From Candidatus Anaerobutyricum avicola (lineage in GTDB: Bacteria; Bacillota; Clostridia; Lachnospirales; Lachnospiraceae), in assembly GCA_019113845.1 (NCBI GenBank), contig DXGQ01000017.1:68608-132607 (forward strand): a DNA stretch of 64,000 nucleotides, in the 5' to 3' direction. Made by a program: the position numbers and the translations under genes. Of the stretch, positions 59,545 through 64,000 are shown in pieces (the first letter of the stretch is position 1; each line of letters starts with the position of its first letter). The notes beneath the pieces are model-generated. The model ran no database searches. It was not told the DNA's origin and saw only the letters and a list, made by a program, of their open reading frames with translations.

Positions 59545-60777
59545 CTATTTCCGGGAAACAAAGGCCGGGAGGCCGTCCTCTCCCAGAGGAACGTCGACCT
59601 TACCCTGTATCAGCGGGCGGGCGTAAGCGATGAAGTCTTTGGTCACATCGGTGCCGTCGGCGCTGATCCAGGAGAGCGGGACGGTCTTTTCTTTGTTGCA
59701 CACTTCATTGACATCGGTGAGTCCGCATTCCATCTGATAGGAACCGTCAGCGGTATCCAGGCGGTGGAAGGCGACCATTTTTCCGGTCTCTCCCCGCAGG
59801 GCTGCCTGTACGCCGAAGACTCCGGCAGCGGCGGCTTCCTGCTGGTCCGTGGCAGAGAGCATGGAAGCAGAGCAGCGCTGGCTCACATTGAACTCCACAG
59901 AGCGGGCTTTGACGCCCAGACGGGAGCGAACGAGGTTTTCCAGATACTTTCCGCAGCCTGCGAGCATCTTGTGGCCGAAAGTATCTGTGCCTACAGAACT
60001 GTCATACTCACAGATAAATGTACCGTTCTTGTCATGGATGCCTTCTGATACACAGACGATGACATTACAATTCTTCTTCAGGCAGGCGCTGACTTTTGCC
60101 AGGAAATCTTCCTCGTCAAAAGAAGTTTCCGGCAGATAGATGAGCATTGGATTATCCCCGTCATATTTTCTTGCCAGAGCGGAAGCGGCTGTCAGCCAGC
60201 CGGCATGGCGGCCCATGATCTCGAGGATGGTGACAGACTCTTTTTCGTAGACGTTGGCGTCCAGCACGATCTCACGGACGGTGGAAGCCACATACCTGGC
60301 GGCGCTGCCATAGCCCGGCGTGTGGTCTGTCTGCACCAGATCGTTATCGATCGTTTTCGGCTGTCCGATGATGCGGATATCACTGCCGATGGATGCGGCA
60401 TAGCGGGAAAGCTTGCTCACGGTATCCATGGAATCATTTCCGCCGATGTACTGAAAATAACCGATATTCATTTCTTTAAACTTCTCAAACAATTTCGGAT
60501 AAACCGGGTCGTCCAGAGACTCCGGAAGCTTGTAACGGCAAGAACCGAGATAAGCGCCCGGCGTGTATAAAAGCGCGTCCAGCCTGTCCCCCGGCAGGAT
60601 GTCCGCAAAGTCGAGAATGGTGTCATTGAGGAAACCCTCAATACCGTTTACCATACCGTACACACATCCGATGGATTCCGGATGCTGGCGGGCTTCAGAG
60701 ACAACGCCGTAAAGGCTGCTGTTGATGACCGCCGTAGGACCGCCGGACTGGCCGACGATAAGATTTTTAACTGACAT
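59545..60777 (-). CDS. pfp: PPi-type 6-phosphofructokinase
   Basis: A 410-residue phosphofructokinase with GQSGGPTAVINSSLYG at the N terminus, GGNDSMDTV (112-120), QPKTIDNDLVQTDHTPGYGS and ILEIMGRHAGW. The Asp of GGNDS (fourth position, equivalent to E. coli Gly104) with the Lys of PKTIDND predicts use of pyrophosphate instead of ATP. The ATG is preceded by AAGGAGGTACACT. It is the second PFK of this window, with its own promoter. The reaction would be reversible. Confidence 0.9.
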   Translation of the reverse strand: MSVKNLIVGQSGGPTAVINSSLYGVVSEARQHPESIGCVYGMVNGIEGFLNDTILDFADILPGDRLDALLYTPGAYLGSCRYKLPESLDDPVYPKLFEKFKEMNIGYFQYIGGNDSMDTVSKLSRYAASIGSDIRIIGQPKTIDNDLVQTDHTPGYGSAARYVASTVREIVLDANVYEKESVTILEIMGRHAGWLTAASALARKYDGDNPMLIYLPETSFDEEDFLAKVSACLKKNCNVIVCVSEGIHDKNGTFICEYDSSVGTDTFGHKMLAGCGKYLENLVRSRLGVKARSVEFNVSQRCSASMLSATDQQEAAAAGVFGVQAALRGETGKMVAFHRLDTADGSYQMECGLTDVNEVCNKEKTVPLSWISADGTDVTKDFIAYARPLIQGKVDVPLGEDGLPAFVSRK

Positions 60778-61103
60778 AGTGTACCTCCTTATAATGCTAG
60801 AATAAAGATGATTTTATTATACTATACGGATAGGAAACTGTCTATTGCCGGTAAAAGAGCAAAAAAAGAGATAAAAAGGAAAAAGAGAAGAAGAAAGCAA
60901 ACGGAAATGTAAGGAAACCGACGGAAATTCTAAAAAATTTTCGTATTTTTTTCGATTTAACCACAGAGCAGACACAGTTGTTTTGTAAAATATTTAGACT
61001 TTAATGTGAAAACGTTTTGAGACGGAAGATTCCGGAGCGAAAACGGGAGATCGATGATAATTACAAAAGAAAGGCGGGGGAAGTCCCCGGATACAAAACA
61101 GCG
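60778..61103. promoter_or_regulatory. Divergent region between pfp and sulfotransferase
   Basis: On the minus strand TAGACA (60844-60839), a 17-base spacer and TATAAT (60821-60816) form a good pfp promoter. On the plus strand only a weak candidate is seen (TTGTTT at 60978 with TTTAAT at 61000). The rest is A-rich with no recognised gene or RNA. Confidence 0.6.
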
Positions 61104-62066
61104 ATGAAACCAGAATTCCTTTGTATTGGATTCCAGAAATGTGGTACGACCACCTTATATGATATTTTAAAGCAGCACGGAAAGATTGTCCTCACGGAGG
61201 GAGTCAAGGAGCCCATGTTCTATCGGGTGCCATTTCTCCGCACGCTTCTCGGGGCGAAGTGGTATGAAAACAGATACTTTGGACACTGCCAGCCAGAGGA
61301 CGGGCAGATAGCCGGGGAAGTGAACGCGGGACTCAGCTTCCGGGGCTGCGCGGATAAGATCGGCGGGGATTTTTCTCCGGAGACAAAACTGATCTTTCTC
61401 ATGCGCGACCCGGCTGACCGCTGTTACTCCGCCTACAAATATTTTCTGGCGCTGGGATTTCTGCCGTGCCGCACCGTGTGGGATGACAGAAAATGCGGAC
61501 ATGCGGAGGCTTTTGACCGTTACGTAAAAAGTATCCTCGGGAGCCGTTTCCACCGGAAATGTATCATGTTCCGCCGGCTCAAGTATCTGTGCTTCTCCCA
61601 GGGAAATTATGCCCGGTGTATCGAAGAGTACCTGCGGTATTTCCCGAAGGAGAATATGAAGTTCGTCTTTTTTGAGGAAATGATCCGGGACGAACAGGGG
61701 ACGGTGGAGGAAATCCTGGATTTTATTCAGGTGGAAAGAGACGCGCGGATCAACTATGACATCAAGAGCAATGAGAGTGTCTTATGTGCCATCTCCCCTC
61801 TGCGCAGCAAGCTCATCTATGCCTGTCAGGGGCTGTATTACACGCTGATCGATTTCCTTCATCTGGGGAGAGATCCGAAGCTCCGCTATCTTATCCGGAA
61901 GTTTTTCCATCGGATCCGTGTATTTTGCATACAGAGAGATACGGACACTTTCCGGATGCTGCCGCAGACCCGGCAGATTTTAAACCACTACTATAAGGAG
62001 GAAGTTGCCCGGCTGGAAGAGATCGTCGGACGGAAAGTACCGGAAAGCTGGGGGAGAACGGTATAA
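61104..62066 (+). CDS. Sulfotransferase-domain protein
   Basis: A member of the PAPS-dependent sulfotransferase superfamily. The fold begins at KPEFLCIGFQKCGTTTLYDIL, the 5'-phosphosulfate-binding loop, so I start at ATG 61104 although its ribosome binding site is weak; the track start (TTG 61017) adds 29 residues. A LIFLMRDPADRCYSAYKYF 3'-phosphate-binding motif, with its Arg, and KFVFFEEMIRDEQGTVEEIL follow. The 320-residue product could modify a carbohydrate or lipid on the cell surface; the acceptor is unknown. It has no clear operon partner. Confidence 0.8.
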   Translation: MKPEFLCIGFQKCGTTTLYDILKQHGKIVLTEGVKEPMFYRVPFLRTLLGAKWYENRYFGHCQPEDGQIAGEVNAGLSFRGCADKIGGDFSPETKLIFLMRDPADRCYSAYKYFLALGFLPCRTVWDDRKCGHAEAFDRYVKSILGSRFHRKCIMFRRLKYLCFSQGNYARCIEEYLRYFPKENMKFVFFEEMIRDEQGTVEEILDFIQVERDARINYDIKSNESVLCAISPLRSKLIYACQGLYYTLIDFLHLGRDPKLRYLIRKFFHRIRVFCIQRDTDTFRMLPQTRQILNHYYKEEVARLEEIVGRKVPESWGRTV

Positions 62067-62097
62067 AATACATTGTACAAATTGAATGAAAAATATA

Positions 62098-62126
62098 TTG
62101 AAATTTCAGTCACATAGAGTTATAAT
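62098..62126 (+). promoter_or_regulatory. ribD: Promoter of riboflavin operon
   Basis: TTGAAA (62098-62103), 17-base spacer, TATAAT (62121-62126), upstream of the FMN riboswitch. Confidence 0.85.
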
Positions 62127-62143
62127 GACTAAGAAATGAAAGT

Positions 62144-62322
62144 CTTCAGGGCGGGGTGTGAGTCCCCACCGGCGGTAATCACAGACCGATGCGTTGCTGT
62201 CGCAGCCGTTTTACGGTTGAGCAGACAGGATGCGCAGTATAGGTCAGTGCGAGCCCGCGAGCCGAAAGGCAGGATTCCGGTGAGATTCCGGAGCCGACGG
62301 TATAGTCCGGATGGAAGAAGAT
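62144..62322 (+). ncRNA. FMN riboswitch (RFN element) of the riboflavin operon
   Basis: The RFN core is clear: CTTCAGGGCGGGGTGTGAGT, CCCCACCGGCGGTAATCAC, GAGCCCGCGAGCC, then GATTCCGGTGAGATTCCGGA, GCCGACGGTATAGTCCGGAT and GGAAGAAG. A longer variable helix (about 62190-62240) is present compared with the copy upstream of ribU. A terminator lies downstream at 62442-62487, so FMN binding probably ends transcription before ribD. Confidence 0.96.
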
Positions 62323-62441
62323 GACTGCGTTTTGCGGAGAAGACAGCGGCAGCAGAAGCTGCGGCGTTCCTTTTTGGAGATTTCCGCAGGCGGACTTCCA
62401 GAATATGCGCGAGATCGCGTATATACATAGAATGGCGATAC

Positions 62442-62487
62442 GCCCTGAGATCGATTGCTTTTGGCATTTGGTTTCAGGGCTTTTTTA
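62442..62487 (+). terminator. Riboswitch terminator upstream of ribD
   Basis: GCCCTGA (62442-62448) and TCAGGGC (62474-62480) form the base of a long hairpin, followed by TTTTTTAA. Confidence 0.85.
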
Positions 62488-62597
62488 ATTTCCGGGATAG
62501 CCTGATGTTCTGAAGATACATTTTCATAAATGTGAGGCGGGGACAAAGGTATTTGGACCCCGGATTCATCAATAGTTCAGAAAGGAGAATGCGCGGT

Positions 62598-63731
62598 ATG
62601 GATGAACAATATATGCGAAGAGCCATCGCACTGGCAAAGAGAGGCAGCGGCCGCGTGAATCCGAACCCTCTGGTGGGAGCGGTGATCGTCCGGGACGGAG
62701 AGATCCTCGGAGAGGGATGGCACGAAAGATATGGCGAGCTTCATGCGGAGCGCAATGCCATCGCCCATGCGAAGGAGGCAGGACACAGTCTTCGGGGGAG
62801 TACGATTTACGTGACGCTGGAACCCTGCTGCCATTACGGGAAGACGCCGCCATGTACGGAGGCGATCATCGAGGAGGGGATCGCCAGAGTGGTGGTCGGC
62901 TCCGATGATCCTAATCCTCTGGTATCGGGGAAAGGGTTTCGTATGCTTCGGGAGCATGGGATCCAGGTGACGACCCATGTGTTGAAAGCGGAATGTGACG
63001 CCATCAATGCGGTTTTTTTTCATTATATCAGCACCGGACTTCCGTATGTGGCGATGAAATATGCCATGACACTGGACGGCAAGATTGCCTGCCGCACGGG
63101 GGATTCCCGTTGGGTGACCGGGGAGGAAGCCCGTGCGCACGTACAGACACTGCGGAACCATTACCGGGGAATCATGGCGGGGATCGGAACAGTGCTGGCC
63201 GACGATCCGATGCTCAACTGCCGCATAAAGAATGGAAGAGATCCGGTGCGGATCATCTGTGACAGCCACCTTCGGATCCCGATGGATTCAAAGCTGGTGC
63301 GGACGGCAAAGGAACAGCCGCTTCTCCTCGCCTGCCTGCCGGAGGCGGACGGGGCGAAAAAGCGGATGCTTGAGGAGAGAGGAGCACAGATCCTGGAGAT
63401 ACCGGCGGCGGACAGTCAGGAAGAAAACGGCCCGGCCGGCGTTGATCTGCGTGTTCTGATGCAGAGGCTGGGCGAGCGGAAGATAGACGGCGTCCTGCTG
63501 GAAGGCGGCGGCAATTTGAATGAGAGCGCGCTGCGGGCAGGTATCGTGTCCGGCGTGTACTGTTATCTGGCACCGAAGATCTTCGGCGGAGCGGACGCAA
63601 AGACGCCGGTGGAAGGCCTGGGCGTCCCGCTGGCAGCGGACGCCTGGCAGTGCAGACAGACCGGCATCCGTAAGCTCGGAGAAGATCTTTTGCTTACGTA
63701 CCAGATGCAGCGGCAAGACGAAGAAAAGTAA
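62598..63731 (+). CDS. ribD: Bifunctional riboflavin deaminase/reductase RibD
   Basis: Catalyses two early steps of riboflavin synthesis. I start at ATG 62598 (MDEQYMRRAIAL) after AAAGGAGA. The 377-residue protein has a cytidine-deaminase-like N domain with zinc ligands His49 (HAE), Cys77 and Cys86 (PCCHYGKTPPC), and a reductase domain from about residue 145 (VAMKYAMTLDGKIACRTGDSRWV, then GVLLEGGGNLNESAL). Length and domain order are normal. It is the first gene of the FMN-riboswitch-controlled operon. Confidence 0.97.
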   Translation: MDEQYMRRAIALAKRGSGRVNPNPLVGAVIVRDGEILGEGWHERYGELHAERNAIAHAKEAGHSLRGSTIYVTLEPCCHYGKTPPCTEAIIEEGIARVVVGSDDPNPLVSGKGFRMLREHGIQVTTHVLKAECDAINAVFFHYISTGLPYVAMKYAMTLDGKIACRTGDSRWVTGEEARAHVQTLRNHYRGIMAGIGTVLADDPMLNCRIKNGRDPVRIICDSHLRIPMDSKLVRTAKEQPLLLACLPEADGAKKRMLEERGAQILEIPAADSQEENGPAGVDLRVLMQRLGERKIDGVLLEGGGNLNESALRAGIVSGVYCYLAPKIFGGADAKTPVEGLGVPLAADAWQCRQTGIRKLGEDLLLTYQMQRQDEEK

Positions 63732-63762
63732 CGATGAGATAAGAAGAAAAAGGAGAACACCA

Positions 63763-64000
63763 TGTTTACAGGGATTATAGAGGAAGTGGGCGTGGTAAAG
63801 CAGATAAAGCAGGGCGCCAGATCTGCCGTCATCACCATAGGGGCGCGCCGGGTGATGGAAGATATCCATCTGGGCGACAGCATCGCCATGAACGGTGTGT
63901 GCCTGACGGTCACATCCTTTGACAAAAACAGTTACAGTGTGGATGTGATGCACGAGACATTGCGTCGGACCAATCTGGGAGAGTTAAAGAGCGGCAGCCG
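63763..64000 (+). CDS. ribE: Riboflavin synthase alpha chain, partial at window end
   Basis: The ATG follows AAAGGAGAAC, 31 bases after ribD. The visible 79 residues (MFTGIIEEVGVVKQIKQGAR, NGVCLTVTSFDK, LRRTNLGELK) are the first lumazine-binding half-domain of riboflavin synthase, which dismutates dimethylribityllumazine. The gene continues beyond the window, and the operon probably continues with ribBA and ribH. Confidence 0.95.

Noticed and set aside
62129-62546. Small ORFs within the FMN riboswitch
   Set aside because: The sequence is explained by the riboswitch aptamer and terminator.

Overview
The window is chromosomal DNA of a spore-forming, low-redundancy Firmicute, most likely a gut Lachnospiraceae (Clostridia). 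This is inferred from the gene set: bofA, a CotS-like coat kinase, a SipL-like SPOCS/LysM protein, gerA-type germination genes, spoIIR, DUF1002, DUF5702, DUF4860 and YARHG proteins, strong AGGAGG ribosome binding sites, and two FMN riboswitches. The genus cannot be fixed from sequence alone. I see no prophage, transposase, CRISPR array, rRNA or tRNA gene.

Layout. 1-9.4 kb: envelope and secreted proteins (a transglutaminase-like protein with Ig-like and Flg_new modules, two membrane-anchored unknowns), oligoendopeptidase F, an unknown protein overlapping a DUF815 AAA+ ATPase, and a secreted repeat/Ig/FnIII-like protein. 9.4-9.8 kb: a GC-rich, hairpin-dense non-coding block. 9.8-14.9 kb: a 59-aa protein, a GT2 glycosyltransferase, a YfhO-like membrane protein, a DUF1002 protein and bofA. 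15.2-25.0 kb: a Tad/Flp pilus operon (TadZ-like, TadA, TadB, an unusual TadC, Flp pilin, DUF5702, two TadE-like proteins, an FHA protein). 25.2-26.6 kb: rhomboid protease and a candidate small RNA. 26.6-33.1 kb, minus strand: cca, cotS-like, dnaX, ybaB, recR, pfkA.

33.2-42.7 kb: a PrcB-like lipoprotein with an apparent AUA start, a SipL-like gene, FMN riboswitch plus ribU, a GntR regulator with ispE (minus), gerA, a GerAB-GerAC fusion and spoIIR. 42.7-46.8 kb: a second, type II/IV pilus-like operon (PilC/GspF, four pseudopilin-like or accessory proteins, PilT) with no PilB-type assembly ATPase. 46.9-52.1 kb: a small secreted peptide, ddl, DUF1934, an unknown membrane protein, plsC and malQ. 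52.3-57.6 kb: the gdpP-rplI-dnaB core cluster, a MerR regulator and a 2[4Fe-4S] ferredoxin too short for the ORF track. 58-62 kb: a YARHG protein, an alpha/beta hydrolase-like protein, a PPi-type phosphofructokinase and a sulfotransferase. 62.1-64 kb: a second FMN riboswitch and the start of the riboflavin operon (ribD, ribE, running off the window).

Functional links: riboflavin import and synthesis are each placed behind their own FMN riboswitch. Two phosphofructokinases are predicted to use different phosphoryl donors. Two separate pilus-type machines are present, both lacking a prepilin peptidase within the window. Sporulation and germination genes are scattered through the window. The most interesting items are the candidate sRNA with a C-rich loop near 26.35 kb, the GerAB-GerAC fusion with an internal lipobox, the remodelled Tad operon with an internal hairpin and tandem duplication, the hairpin-dense block at 9.4 kb, and the repeated occurrence of imperfect tandem duplications just upstream of ribosome binding sites.
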